DNA from: Petrolisthes cinctipes
Lineage: Eukaryota > Arthropoda > Malacostraca > Decapoda > Porcellanidae
DNA length: 64,000 bases
Direction: 5' to 3'
Assembly: GCA_033782935.1 (NCBI GenBank)
Contig: JAWQEG010000360.1
Coordinates: 372,001-436,000 of the forward strand
The notes below the pieces were generated by a model. The model saw only the letters and a program-made list of their open reading frames with translations. It ran no database searches and was not told the origin of the DNA. A program made the translations under genes and the position numbers. This document shows positions 24,053 through 37,135 of the stretch, piece by piece. How positions within the stretch are numbered: the first letter of the stretch is position 1; each line of letters begins with the position of its first letter.

Positions 24053-26076
24053 ATCGAATTTTCGGGTGTTTTGGGACTGAATTTGAGATATCGACTTTTT
24101 GGCACCTAAAAGATCGATTTTTAGCATGTTTTTAGCCTATATTTTAAAAATATTCTAGCACTGTACAGATTGCTTCTGGGACCCCAAAATATTGAATTTT
24201 CGGGTGTTTTGAGCCTGAATTTGAGATATAAACGGGTACAGAAGATACATGCACATATTGACTTTGGGCACCAAAAATATCGATTTTCAGCATGTTTTGG
24301 GCCTGAATTTTGAAAATACTCTAACACGGAGTAGGCATGTACAGATCGCTTCTGGGACCCCAAAATATCGAATTTTCGGGTGTTTAAGGACAGAAATTGA
24401 GTTATAAAAGGGTACAGAAGATGCATGCACATATCGACTTTTGTGCACCTAAAAGATCGATTTTCAGTATGTTTTTGGCCTGTATTTTGAAAATACTCTA
24501 ACACGGAGTAGGCATGTACAGATACCTTCTGGGACCTCTAAATATCGAATTTTCGGGTGTTTTGGGACTGAATTTGAGATATCGATTTTTTGGCACCTAA
24601 AATGTCGATTTTTAGCATGTTTTTAGCCTATATTTTGAAAATATTCTAGCACTGTGTAGGCATGTACAGATTGCTTCTGGGACCCCAAAATATTGAATTT
24701 TCGGGTGTTTTGAGCCTGAATTTGAGATATAAACGGGTACAGAAGATACATGCACATATTGACTTCGGGCATCTAAAATATCGATTTTCAGCATGTTTTG
24801 GGCCTGTATTTTGAAAATACTCTAACACTGAGTAGGCATGTACAGATTGCTTCTGGGACCCCAAAATATTGAATTTTTGGGTGTTTTGAGCCTGAATTTG
24901 AGATATAAACGGGTACTGAAGATGCATGCACATATCGACTTTTGTGCACCTAAAAGATCGATTTTCAGTATGTTTTGAGCATGTATTTTGAAAATACTCT
25001 AACACGGAGTAGGCATGTACAGATCGCTTCTGGGACCCCTAAATATCGAATTTTCGGGTGTTTTGGGACTGAATTTGAGATATCGACTTTTTGGCACCTA
25101 AAAGATCGATTTTTAACATGTTTTTAGCCTATATTTTGAAAATATTCTAGCACTACGAAGGCATGTACAGATTGCTTCTGGGACCCCAAAATATTGAATT
25201 TTCGGGTGTTTTGAGCCTGAATTTGAGATATAAACGGGTACAGAAGATAATGCACATATTGACTTTGGGCACCAAAAATATCGATTTTCAGCATGTTTTG
25301 GGCCTGAATTTTGAAAATACTCTAACACGGAGTAGGCATGTACAGATCGCTTCTGGGACCCCAAAATATTGAATTTTCGGGTGTTTAGGGCCAGAATTTG
25401 AGATATAAACGGGTACAGAAGATGCATGCACATATCGACTTTTGTGCATCTAAAAGATCGATTTTCAGTATGTTTTGAGCATGTATTTTGAAAATACTCT
25501 AACACGGAGTAGGCATGTACAGATCGCTTCTGGGACCCCTAAATATCGAATTTTCGGGTGTTTTGGGACTGAATTTGAGATATCGACTTTTTGGCACCTA
25601 AAAGATCTATTTTTAGCATGTTTTTAGCCTATATTTTGAAAATATTCTAGCACTGAGTACAGATTGCTTCTGGGACCCCAAAATATTGAATTTTCGGGTG
25701 TTTTGAGCCTGAATTTGAGATATAAACGGGTACAGAAGATAATGCACATATTGACTTTGGGCACCAAAAATATCGATTTTTAGCATGTTTTGGGCCTGAA
25801 TTTTGAAAATACTCTAACACGGAGTAGGCATGTACAGATCGCTTCTGGGACCCCAAAATATCGAATTTTCGGGTGTTTAGGGCCAGAATTTGAGATATAA
25901 ATAGGTACAGAAGATGCATGCACATATCGACTTTTGGGCACCTAAAAGATCGATTTTCAGTATGTTTTTGGCCTGTATTTTGAAAATACTCTAACACGGA
26001 GTAGGCATGTACAGATACCTTCTGGGACCTCTAAATATCGAATTTTCGGGTGTTTTGGGACTGAATTTGAGATATA
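24053..26076. repeat. Irregular block; source of the 2653-offset duplication
   Basis: S anchors 24121, 24612, 25113 and 25613. The trimer at 24121 contains the M2c variant (GGACAGAAATTGAG then TTATAAAAGGG). From about 24826 to 26076 the sequence recurs at 27479-28712 with offset 2653, reduced to 2636 after a 17-bp deletion in the later copy. Shared private features are CTACGAAGGC near 25152/27805, AAAAGATCTATT near 25604/28257 and ATAAATAGGTAC near 25898/28534. Confidence 0.75.
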
Positions 26077-26216
26077 AACGGGTACTGAAGATGCATGCAT
26101 ATATCGACTTTTGTGCACCTAAAAGATCGATTTTCAGTATGTTTTGAGCATGTATTTTGAAAATACTCTAACACGGAGTAGGCATGTACAGATCGCTTCT
26201 GGGACCCCTAAATATC
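26040..26216. repeat. S/M2 chimeric monomer (177 bp)
   Basis: The head is S type (TTTTGGGACTGAATTTGAG) but the 29-bp segment missing from every ordinary S is present, followed by M2b sequence including GCATGCATATATCG. The change of type lies inside the shared tract CTGAATTTGAGATAT. Downstream the sequence matches 18131 onward at offset 7940, so the join links two segments that are about 8 kb apart elsewhere. It is a clear unequal-exchange or conversion breakpoint. Confidence 0.82.
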
Positions 26217-27278
26217 GAATTTTCGGGTGTTTTGGGACTGAATTTGAGATATCGATTTTTTGGCTCCTAAAATGTCGATTTTTAGCATGTTTTTAGCTTA
26301 TATTTTGAAAATATTCTAGCACTGTGTAGGCATGTACAGATTGCTTCTGGGACCACAAAATATTGAATTTTCGGGTGTTTTGAGCCTGAATTTGAGATAT
26401 AAACGGGTACAGAAGATACATGCACATATTGACTTTGGACATCTAAAATATCGATTTTTAGCATGTTTTGGGCCTGTATTTTGAAAATACTCTAACACTG
26501 AGTAGGCATGTACAGATTGCTTCTGGGACCCCAAAATATTGAATTTTCGGGTGTTTTGAGCCTGAATTTGAGATATAAACGGGTACTGAAGATGCATGCA
26601 CATATCGACTTTTGTGCACCTAAAAGATCGATTTTCAGTATGTTTTGAGCATGTATTTTGAAAATACTCTAACACGGAGAAGGCATGTACAGATCGCTTC
26701 TGGGACCCCTAAATATCGAATTTTCGGGTGTATTGGGACTGAATTTGAGATATCGATTTTTTGGCACCTAAAAGATCGATTTTTAGTATGTTTTTAGCCT
26801 ATATTTTGAAAATATTCTAGCACTGAGTACAGATTGCTTCTGGGACCTCAAAATATTGAATTTTCGGGTGTTTTGAGCCTGAATTTGAGATATAAACGGG
26901 TACAGAAGATAATGCACATATTGACTTTGGGCACCAAAAATATCGATTTTCAGCATGTTTTGGGCCTGAATTTTGAAAATACTCTAACACGGAGTAGGCA
27001 TGTACAGATCGCTTCTGGGACCCCAAAATATCGAATTTTCGGGTGTTTAGGGCCAGAATTTGAGATATAAACGGGTACTGAAGATGCATGCACATATCGA
27101 CTTTTGTGCACCTAAAAGATCGATTTTCAGTATGTTTTTGGCCTGTATTTTGAAAATACTCTAACACGGAGTAGGCATGTACAGATCGCTTCTGGGACCC
27201 CTAAATATCGAATTTTCGGGTGTTTTGGGACTGAATTTGAGATATCGACTTTTTGGCACCTAAAAGATCGATTTTTAG
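26077..27278. repeat. Copy of 18137-19338 (offset 7940)
   Basis: S anchors 26282 and 26783 equal 18342 and 18843 plus 7940. Shared variants include GGGACCACAAAATATTG and GATTTTTAGCATGTTTTGGG in the M1b after the first anchor. Private changes here are TTTTGGCTCC near 26262, GACTTTGGACATC near 26435, GGAGAAGGC near 26677 and TTTTTAGTATG at the second S. The segment begins at the chimeric monomer and ends near the next S, anchor 27275. Confidence 0.72.
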
Positions 27279-27478
27279 CATGTTTTTAGCCTATATTTTG
27301 AAAATATTCTAGCACTGTACAGATTGCTTCTGGGACCCCAAAATATTGAATTTTCGGGTGTTTTGAGCCTGAATTTGAGATATAAACGGGTACAGAAGAT
27401 ACATGCACATATTGACTTTGGGCACCAAAAATATCGATTTTCAGCATGTTTTGGGCCTGAATTTTGAAAATACTCTAA

Positions 27479-28712
27479 CACTGAGTAGGCATGTACAGAT
27501 TGCTTCTGGGACCCCAAAATATTGAATTTTTGGGTTTTTTGAGCCTGAATTTGAGATATAAACGGGTACTGAAGATGCATGCACATATCGACTTTTGTGC
27601 ACCTAAAAGATCGATTTTCAGTATGTTTTGAGCATGTATTTTGAAAATACTCTAACACGGAGTAGGCATGTACAGATCGCTTCTGGGACCCCTAAATATC
27701 GAATTTTCGGGTGTTTTGGGACTGAATTTGAGATATCGACTTTTTGGCACCTAAAAGATCGATTTTTAGCATGTTTTTAGCCTATATTTTGAAAATATTC
27801 TAGCACTACGAAGGCATGTACAGATTGCTTCTGGGACCCCAAAATATTGAATTTTCGGGTGTTTTGAGCCTGAATTTGAGATATAAACGGGTACAGAAGA
27901 TAATGCACATATTGACTTTGGGCACCAAAAATATCGATTTTCAGCATGTTTTGGGCCTGAATTTTGAAAATACTCTAACACGGAGTAGGCATGTACAGAT
28001 CGCTTCTGGGACCCCAAAATATTGAATTTTCGGGTGTTTAGGGCCAGAATTTGAGATATAAACGGGTACAGAAGATGCATGCACATATCGACTTTTGTGC
28101 ACCTAAAAGATCGATTTTCAGTATGTTTTGAGCATGTATTTTGAAAATACTCTAACACGGAGTAGGCATGTACAGATCGCTTCTGGGACCCCTAAATATC
28201 GAATTTTCGGGTGTTTTGGGACTGAATTTGAGATATCGACTTTTTGGCACCTAAAAGATCTATTTTTAGCATGTTTTTAGCCTATATTTTGAAAATATTC
28301 TAGCACTGAGTACAGATTGCTTCTGGGACCCCAAAATATTGAATTTTCGGGTGTTTTGAGCCTGAATTTGAGATATAAACGGGTACAGAAGATAATGCAC
28401 CAAAAATATCGATTTTCAGCATGTTTTGGGCCTGAATTTTGAAAATACTCTAACACGGAGTAGGCATGTACAGATCGCTTCTGGGACCCCAAAATATCGA
28501 ATTTTCGGGTGTTTAGGGCCAGAATTTGAGATATAAATAGGTACAGAAGATGCATGCACATATCGACTTTTGGGCACCTAAAAGATCGATTTTCAGTATG
28601 TTTTTGGCCTGTATTTTGAAAATACTCTAACACGGAGTAGGCATGTACAGATACCTTCTGGGACCTCTAAATATCGAATTTTCGGGTGTTTTGGGACTGA
28701 ATTTGAGATATC
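27479..28712. repeat. Second copy of 24826-26076 with 17-bp deletion
   Basis: Offset is 2653 until about 28398, then 2636. At 28398-28405 GATAATGCAC joins straight to CAAAAATATCG; 17 bp are lost between two CAC trinucleotides, so the M1a here is the shortest M1 in the window. Anchors 27766 and 28266 correspond to 25113 and 25613. At 28712 the block continues with ordinary Sa sequence, whereas at 26076 it continues with the chimera. Confidence 0.76.
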
Positions 28713-29666
28713 GATTTTTTGGCACCTAAAATGTCGATTTTTAGCATGTTTTTCGCCTATATTTTGAAAATATTCTAGCACTGTGTAGGCATGTACAGAT
28801 TGCTTCTGGGACCCCAAAATATTGAATTTTCGGGTGTTTTTAGCCTGAATTTGAGATATAAACGGGTACAGAAGATACATGCACATATTGACTTTGGGCA
28901 TCTAAAATATCGATTTTCAGCATGTTTTGGGCCTGTATTTTGAAAATACGCTAACACTGAGTAGGCATGTACAGATTGCTTCTGGGACCCCAAAATATTG
29001 AATTTTCGGGTGTTTTGAGCCTGAATTTGAGATATAAACGGGTACTGAAGATGCATGCACATATCGACTTTTGTGCACCTAAAAGATCGATTTTCAGTAT
29101 GTTTTGAGCATGTATTTTGAAAATACTCTAACACGGAGTAGGCATGTACAGATCGCTTCTGGGACCCCTAAATATCGAATTTTCGGGTGTTTTGGGACTG
29201 AATTTGAGATATCGACTTTTTGGCACCTAAAAGATCGATTTTTAGCATGTTTTTAGCCTATATTTTGAAAATATTCTAGCACTGTACAGATTGCTTCTGG
29301 GACCCCCAAATATTTAATTTTCGGGTGTTTTGAGCCTGAATTTGAGATATAAACGGGTACAGAAGATAATGCACATATTGACTTTGGGCACCAAAAATAT
29401 CGATTTTCAGCATGTTTTGGGCCTGAATTTTGAAAATACTCTAACATGGAGTAGGCATGTACAGATCGCTTCTGGGACCCCAAAATATCGAATTTTCGGG
29501 TGTTTAGGGCCAGAATTTGAGATATAAACGGGTACAGAAGATGCATGCACATATCGACTTTTGGGCACCTAAAAGATCGATTTTCAGTATGTTTTTGGCC
29601 TGTATTTTGAAAATACTCTAACACGGAGTAGGCATGTACAGATACCTTCTGGGACCTCTAAATATC
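28713..29666. repeat. Two trimers leading into the 3151-bp repeat
   Basis: S anchors 28741 and 29242. The first trimer has the TTTTTCGCC Sa variant with M1b (GTTTTTAGCCTG) and M2b. The second is S(10-bp deletion)-M1a-M2a, with the variant GACCCCCAAATATTTAAT that becomes frequent in the 3151-bp repeats downstream. No other sequence is present. Confidence 0.75.
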
Positions 29667-32600
29667 GAATTTTCGGGTGTTTTGGGACTGAATTTGAGAT
29701 ATCGATTTTTTGGCACCTAAAATGTCGATTTTTAGCATGTTTTTAGCCTATATTTTGAAAATATTCTAGCACTGTGTAGACATGTACAGATTGCTTCTGG
29801 GACCCCCAAATATTTAATTTTCGGGTGTTTTGAGCCTGAATTTGAGATATAAACGGGTACAGAAGATACATGCACATATTGACTTTGGGCACCAAAAATA
29901 TCGATTTTCAGCATGTTTTGGGCCTGAATTTTGAAAATACTCTAACACGGAGTAGGCATGTACAGATCGCTTCTGGGACCCCAAAATATCGAATTTTCTG
30001 GTGTTTAGGGCCAGAATTTGAGATATAAACGAGTACAGAAGATGCATGCACATATCGACTTTTGGGCACCTAAAAGATCGATTTTCAGTATGTTTTTGGC
30101 CTGTATTTTGAAAATACTCTAACACGGAGTAGGCATGTACAGATACCTTCTGGGACCCCTAAATATAGAATTTTCGGGTGTTTTGGGACTGAATTTGAGA
30201 TATCGACTTTTTGTCACCTAAAAGATCGATTTTTAGCATGTTTTTAGCCTATATTTTGAAAATATTCTAGCACTGTACAGATTGCTTCTGGGACCCCAAA
30301 ATATTGAATTTTCGGGTGTTTTGAGCCTGAATTTGAGATATAAACGGGTACAGAAGATGCATGCACATATTGACTTTGGGCATCTAAAATATCGATTTTT
30401 AGCATGTTTTTAGCCTATATTTTGAAAATATTCTAGCACTGTGTAGGCATGTACAGATTGCTTCTGGGACCCCAAAATATTGAATTTTCGGGTGTTTTGA
30501 GCCTGAATTTGAGATATAAACGGGTACAGAAGATACATGCACATATTGACTTTGGGCATCTAAAATATCGATTTTCAGCATGTTTTGGGCCTGTATTTTG
30601 AAAATACTCTAACACTGAGCAGGCATGTACAGATTGCTTCTGGGACCCCAAAATATTGAATTTTCGGGTGTTTTGAGCCTGAATTTGAGATATAAACGGA
30701 TACTGAAGATGCATGCACATATCGACTTTTGTGCACCTAAAAGATCGATTTTCAGTATGTTTTGAGCATGTATTTTGAAAATACTCTAACACGGAGTAGG
30801 CATGTACAGATCGCTTCTGGGACCCCTAAATATCGAATTTTCGGGTGTTTTGGGACTGAATTTGAGATATCGACTTTTTGGCACCTAAAAGATCAATTTT
30901 TAGCATGTTTTTAGCCTATATTTTGAAAATATTCTAGCACTGTACAGATTGCTTCTGGGACCCCCAAATATTTAATTTTCGGGTGTTTTGAGCCTGAATT
31001 TGAGATATAAACGGGTACAGAAGATACATGCACATATTGACTTTGGGCATCTAAGATATCGATTTTCAGCATGTTTTGGGCCTGTATTTTGAAAATACTC
31101 TAACACTGAGTAGGCATGTACAGATTGCTTCTGGGACCCCAAAATATTAAATTTTCGGGTGTTTTGAGCCTGAATTTGAGATATAAACGGGTACTGAAGA
31201 TGCATGCACATATCGACTTTTGTGCACCTAAAAGATCGATTTTCAGTATGTTTTTGGCCTGTATTTTGAAAATACTCTAACACGGAGTAGGCATGTACAG
31301 ATCGCTTCTGGGACCCCTAAATATCGAATTTTCGGGTGTTTTGGGACTGAATTTGAGATATCGACTTTTTGGCACCTAAAAGATCGTTTTTTAGCATGTT
31401 TTTAGCCTATATTTTGAAAATATTCTAGCACTGTACAGATTGCTTCTGGGACCCCAAAATATTGAATTTTCGGGTGTTTTGAGCCTGAATTTGAGATATA
31501 AACGGGTACAGAAGATACATGCACATATTGACTTTGGGCACCAAAAATATCGATTTTCAGCATGTTTTGGGCCTGAATTTTGAAAATACTCTAACACGGA
31601 GTAGGCATGTACAGATCGCTTCTGGGACCCCAAAATATCGAATTTTCGGGTGTTTAAGGACAGAAATTGAGTTATAAAAGGGTACAGAAGATGCATGCAC
31701 ATATCGACTTTTGGGCACCTAAAAGATCGATTTTCAGTATGTTTTTGGCCTGTATTTTGAAAATACTCTAACACGGAGTAGGCATGTACAGATACCTTCT
31801 GGGACCTCTAAATATCGAATTTTCGGGTGTTTTGGGACTGAATTTGAGATATCGATTTTTTGGCACCTAAAATGTCGATTTTTAGCATGTTTTTAGCCTA
31901 TATTTTGAAAATATTCTAGCACTGTGTAGGCATGTACAGATTGCTTCTGGGACCCCAAAATATTGAATTTTCGGGTGTTTTGAGCCTGAATTTGAGATAT
32001 AAACGGGTACAGAAGATACATGCACATATTGACTTTGGGCATCTAAAATATCGATTTTCAGCATGTTTTGGGCCTGTATTTTGAAAATACTCTAACACTG
32101 AGTAGGCATGTACAGATTGCTTCTGGGACCCCAAAATATTGAATTTTTGGGTGTTATGAGCCTGAATTTGAGATATAAACGGGTACTGAAGATGCATGCA
32201 CATATCGACTTTTGTGCACCTAAAAGATCGATTTTCAGTATGTTTTGACCATGTATTTTGAAAATACTCTAACACGGAGTAGGCATGTACAGATCGCTTC
32301 TGGGACCCCTAAATATCGAATTTTCGGGTGTTTTGGGACTGAATTTGAGATATCGACTTTTTGGCACCTAAAAGATCGATTTTTAGCATGTTTTTAGCCT
32401 ATATTTTGAAAATATTCTAGCACTAAGTAGGCATGTACAGATTGCTTCTGGGACCCCCAAATATTTAATTTTCGGGTGTTTTGAGCCTGAATTTGAGATA
32501 TAAACGGGTACAGAAGATAATGCACATATTGACTTTGGGCACCAAAAATATCGATTTTCAGCATGTTTTGGGCCTGAATTTTGAAAATACTCTAACACGG

Positions 32601-32817
32601 AGTAGGCATGTACAGATCGCTTCTGGGACCCCAAAATATCGAATTTTCGGGTGTTTAGGGCCAGAATTTGAGATATAAACGGGTACAGAAGATGCATGCA
32701 CATATCGACTTTTGGGCACCTAAAAGATCGATTTTCAGTATGTTTTTGGCCTGTATTTTGAAAATACTCTAACACGGAGTAGGCATGTACAGATACCTTC
32801 TGGGACCTCTAAATATC
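29667..32817. repeat. 3151-bp higher-order repeat, copy 1
   Basis: S anchors 29732, 30233, 30399, 30900, 31391, 31882, 32383 and 32883 give spacings 501, 166, 501, 491, 491, 501 and 500 (sum 3151), i.e. 19 monomers. The 166-bp step marks an M1b/S chimeric monomer at 30306-30481. The unit also contains one M2c monomer (31640-31816), GTCACCTAAAAG near 30214, ATCTAAGATATCG near 31050 and ATCGTTTTTTAG near 31384. The start is arbitrary because the unit is cyclic. Confidence 0.88.
31640..31816. repeat. M2c monomer variant, marker of the 3151-bp repeat
   Basis: M2c has GTTTAAGGACAGAAATTGAG followed by TTATAAAAGGGTAC in place of the M2a sequence, several clustered changes in about 35 bp. I see it seven times, near 7130, 24372, 31640, 35958, 39109, 42260 and 45392. 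Each is the third monomer after a 138-bp S. It occurs once per 3151-bp unit. The copies near 7130 and 24372 show that fragments of this higher-order unit exist outside the regular block. The copy near 45392 has reverted to ATAAACGGG. Confidence 0.83.
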
Positions 32818-35800
32818 GAATTTTCGGGTGTTTTGGGACTGAATTTGAGATATCGATTTTTTGGCACCTAAAATGTCGATTTTTAGCATGTTTTTCGCCT
32901 ATATTTTGAAAATATTCTAGCACTGTGTAGACATGTACAGATTGCTTCTGGGACCCCCAAATATTTAATTTTCGGGTGTTTTGAGCCTGAATTTGAGATA
33001 TAAACGGGTACAGAAGATACATGCACATATTGACTTTGGGCACCAAAAATATCGATTTTCAGCATGTTTTGGGCCTGAATTTTGAAAATACTCTAACACG
33101 GAGTAGGCATGTACAGATCGCTTCTGGGACCCCAAAATATCGAATTTTCGGGTGTTTAGGGCCAGAATTTGAGATATAAACGAGTACAGAAGATGCATGC
33201 ACATATCGACTTTTGGGCACCTAAAAGATCGATTTTCAGTATGTTTTTGGCCTGTATTTTGAAAATACTCTAACACGGAGTAGGCATGTACAGATACCTT
33301 CTGGGACCCCTAAATATAGAATTTTCGGGTGTTTTGGGACTGAATTTGAGATATCGACTTTTTGTCACCTAAAAGATCGATTTTTAGCATGTTTTTAGCC
33401 TATATTTTGAAAATATTCTAGCACTGTACAGATTGCTTCTGGGACCCCAAAATATTGAATTTTCGGGTGTTTTGAGCCTGAATTTGAGATATAAACGGGT
33501 ACAGAAGATGCATGCACATATTGACTTTGGGCATCTAAAATATCGATTTTTAGCATGTTTTTAGCCTATATTTTGAAAATATTCTAGCACTGTGTAGGCA
33601 TGTACAGATTGCTTCTGGGACCCCAAAATATTGAATTTTCGGGTGTTTTGAGCCTGAATTTGAGATATAAACGGGTACAGAAGATAATGCACATATTGAC
33701 TTTGGGCACCAAAAATATCGATTTTCAGCATGTTTTGGGCCTGAATTTTGAAAATACTCTAACACGGAGTAGGCATGTACAGATCGCTTCTGGGACCCCA
33801 AAATATCGAATTTTCGGGTGTTTAGGGCCAGAATTTGAGATATAAACGGGTACAGAAGATGCATGCACATATCGACTTTTGGGCACCTAAAAGATCGATT
33901 TTCAGTATGTTTTTGGCCTGTATTTTGAAAATACTCTAACACGGAGTAGGCATGTACAGATACCTTCTGGGACCTCTAAATATCGAATTTTCGGGTGTTT
34001 TGGGACTGAATTTGAGATATCGATTTTTTGGCACCTAAAATGTCGATTTTTAGCATGTTTTTAGCCTATATTTTGAAAATATTCTAGCACTGTGTAGACA
34101 TGTACAGATTGCTTCTGGGACCCCCAAATATTTAATTTTCGGGTGTTTTGAGCCTGAATTTGAGATATAAACGGGTACAGAAGATACATGCACATATTGA
34201 CTTTGGGCACCAAAAATATCGATTTTCAGCATGTTTTGGGCCTGAATTTTGAAAATACTCTAACACGGAGTAGGCATGTACAGATCGCTTCTGGGACCCC
34301 AAAATATCGAATTTTCTGGTGTTTAGGGCCAGAATTTGAGATATAAACGAGTACAGAAGATGCATGCACATATCGACTTTTGGGCACCTAAAAGATCGAT
34401 TTTCAGTATGTTTTTGGCCTGTATTTTGAAAATACTCTAACACGGAGTAGGCATGTACAGATACCTTCTGGGACCCCTAAATATAGAATTTTCGGGTGTT
34501 TTGGGACTGAATTTGAGATATCGACTTTTTGTCACCTAAAAGATCGATTTTTAGCATGTTTTTAGCCTATATTTTGAAAATATTCTAGCACTGTACAGAT
34601 TGCTTCTGGGACCCCAAAATATTGAATTTTCGGGTGTTTTGAGCCTGAATTTGAGATATAAACGGGTACAGAAGATGCATGCACATATTGACTTTGGGCA
34701 TCTAAAATATCGATTTTTAGCATGTTTTTAGCCTATATTTTGAAAATATTCTAGCACTGTGTAGGCATGTACAGATTGCTTCTGTTACCCCAAAATATTG
34801 AATTTTCGGGTGTTTTGAGCCTGAATTTGAGATATAAACGGGTACAGAAGATACATGCACATATTGACTTTGGGCATCTAAAATATCGATTTTCAGCATG
34901 TTTTGGGCCTGTATTTTGAAAATACTCTAACACTGAGTAGGCATGTACAGATTGCTTCTGGGACCCCAAAATATTGAATTTTCGGGTGTTTTGAGCCTGA
35001 ATTTGAGATATAAACGGGTACTGAAGATGCATGCACATATCGACTTTTGTGCACCTAAAAGATCGATTTTCAGTATGTTTTGAGCATGTATTTTGAAAAT
35101 ACTCTAACACGGAGTAGGCATGTACAGATCGCTTCTGGGACCCCTAAATATCGAATTTTCGGGTGTTTTGGGACTGAATTTGAGATATCGACTTTTTGGC
35201 ACCTAAAAGATCAATTTTTAGCATGTTTTTAGCCTATATTTTGAAAATATTCTAGCACTGTACAGATTGCTTCTGGGACCCCCAAATATTTAATTTTCGG
35301 GTGTTTTGAGCCTGAATTTGAGATATAAACGGGTACAGAAGATACATGCACATATTGACTTTGGGCATCTAAGATATCGATTTTCAGCATGTTTTGGGCC
35401 TGTATTTTGAAAATACTCTAACACTGAGTAGGCATGTACAGATTGCTTCTGGGACCCCAAAATATTAAATTTTCGGGTGTTTTGAGCCTGAATTTGAGAT
35501 ATAAACGGGTACTGAAGATGCATGCACATATCGACTTTTGTGCACCTAAAAGATCGATTTTCAGTATGTTTTTGGCCTGTATTTTGAAAATACTCTAACA
35601 CGGAGTAGGCATGTACAGATCGCTTCTGGGACCCCTAAATATCGAATTTTCGGGTGTTTTGGGACTGAATTTGAGATATCGACTTTTTGGCACCTAAAAG
35701 ATCGTTTTTTAGCATGTTTTTAGCCTATATTTTGAAAATATTCTAGCACTGTACAGATTGCTTCTGGGACCCCAAAATATTGAATTTTCGGGTGTTTTGA

Positions 35801-37135
35801 GCCTGAATTTGAGATATAAACGGGTACAGAAGATACATGCACATATTGACTTTGGGCACCAAAAATATCGATTTTCAGCATGTTTTGGGCCTGAATTTTG
35901 AAAATACTCTAACACGGAGTAGGCATGTACAGATCGCTTCTGGGACCCCAAAATATCGAATTTTCGGGTGTTTAAGGACAGAAATTGAGTTATAAAAGGG
36001 TACAGAAGATGCATGCACATATCGACTTTTGGGCACCTAAAAGATCGATTTTCAGTATGTTTTTGGCCTGTATTTTGAAAATACTCTAACACGGAGTAGG
36101 CATGTACAGATACGTTCTGGGACCTCTAAATATCGAATTTTCGGGTGTTTTGGGACTGAATTTGAGATATCGATTTTTTGGCACCTAAAATGTCGATTTT
36201 TAGCATGTTTTTAGCCTATATTTTGAAAATATTCTAGCACTGTGTAGGCATGTACAGATTGCTTCTGGGACCCCAAAATATTGAATTTTCGGGTGTTTTG
36301 AGCCTGAATTTGAGATATAAACGGGTACAGAAGATACATGCACATATTGACTTTGGGCATCTAAAATATCGATTTTCAGCATGTTTTGGGCCTGTATTTT
36401 GAAAATACTCTAACACTGAGTAGGCATGTACAGATTGCTTCTGGGACCCCAAAATATTGAATTTTTGGGTGTTATGAGCCTGAATTTGAGATATAAACGG
36501 GTACTGAAGATGCATGCACATATCGACTTTTGTGCACCTAAAAGATCGATTTTCAGTATGTTTTGAGCATGTATTTTGAAAATACTCTAACACGGAGTAG
36601 GCATGTACAGATCGCTTCTGGGACCCCTAAATATCGAATTTTCGGGTGTTTTGGGACTGAATTTGAGATATCGACTTTTTGGCACCTAAAAGATCGATTT
36701 TTAGCATGTTTTTAGCCTATATTTTGAAAATATTCTAGCACTAAGTAGGCATGTACAGATTGCTTCTGGGACCCCCAAATATTTAATTTTCGGGTGTTTT
36801 GAGCCTGAATTTGAGATATAAACGGGTACAGAAGATAATGCACATATTGACTTTGGGCACCAAAAATATCGATTTTCAGCATGTTTTGGGCCTGAATTTT
36901 GAAAATACTCTAACACGGAGTAGGCATGTACAATTCGCTTCTGGGACCCCAAAATATCGAATTTTCGGGTGTTTAGGGCCAGAATTTGAGATATAAACGG
37001 GTACAGAAGATGCATGCACATATCGACTTTTGGGCACCTAAAAGATCGATTTTCAGTATGTTTTTGGCCTGTATTTTGAAAATACTCTAACACGGAGTAG
37101 GCATGTACAGATACCTTCTGGGACCTCTAAATATC
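32818..37135. repeat. 3151-bp repeat, copy 2, expanded by 1167 bp
   Basis: Spacings are 501, 166, 500, 501, 166, 501, 491, 491, 501 and 500 (sum 4318 = 3151 + 1167). The extra seven monomers repeat the beginning of the unit, including the chimeric monomer (33457-33632 and 34624-34799). Private changes include TTCTGTTACCCC near 34785, GATACGTTCTGGG near 36111 and GTACAATTCGC near 36929. Everything else keeps the order of copy 1. Confidence 0.86.
33985..35151. repeat. 1167-bp internal duplication in repeat copy 2
   Basis: Anchors 34050, 34551 and 34717 equal 32883, 33384 and 33550 plus 1167, and share ATAAACGAGTACAG, AATATAGAATTTTC and GTCACCTAAAAG. The first pass continues after its chimera with S-M1a-M2a (500 bp); the second continues with the usual S-M1b-M2b. 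The duplicated length is 7 monomers (501 + 166 + 500), so the trimer register is conserved on both sides. Confidence 0.78.
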
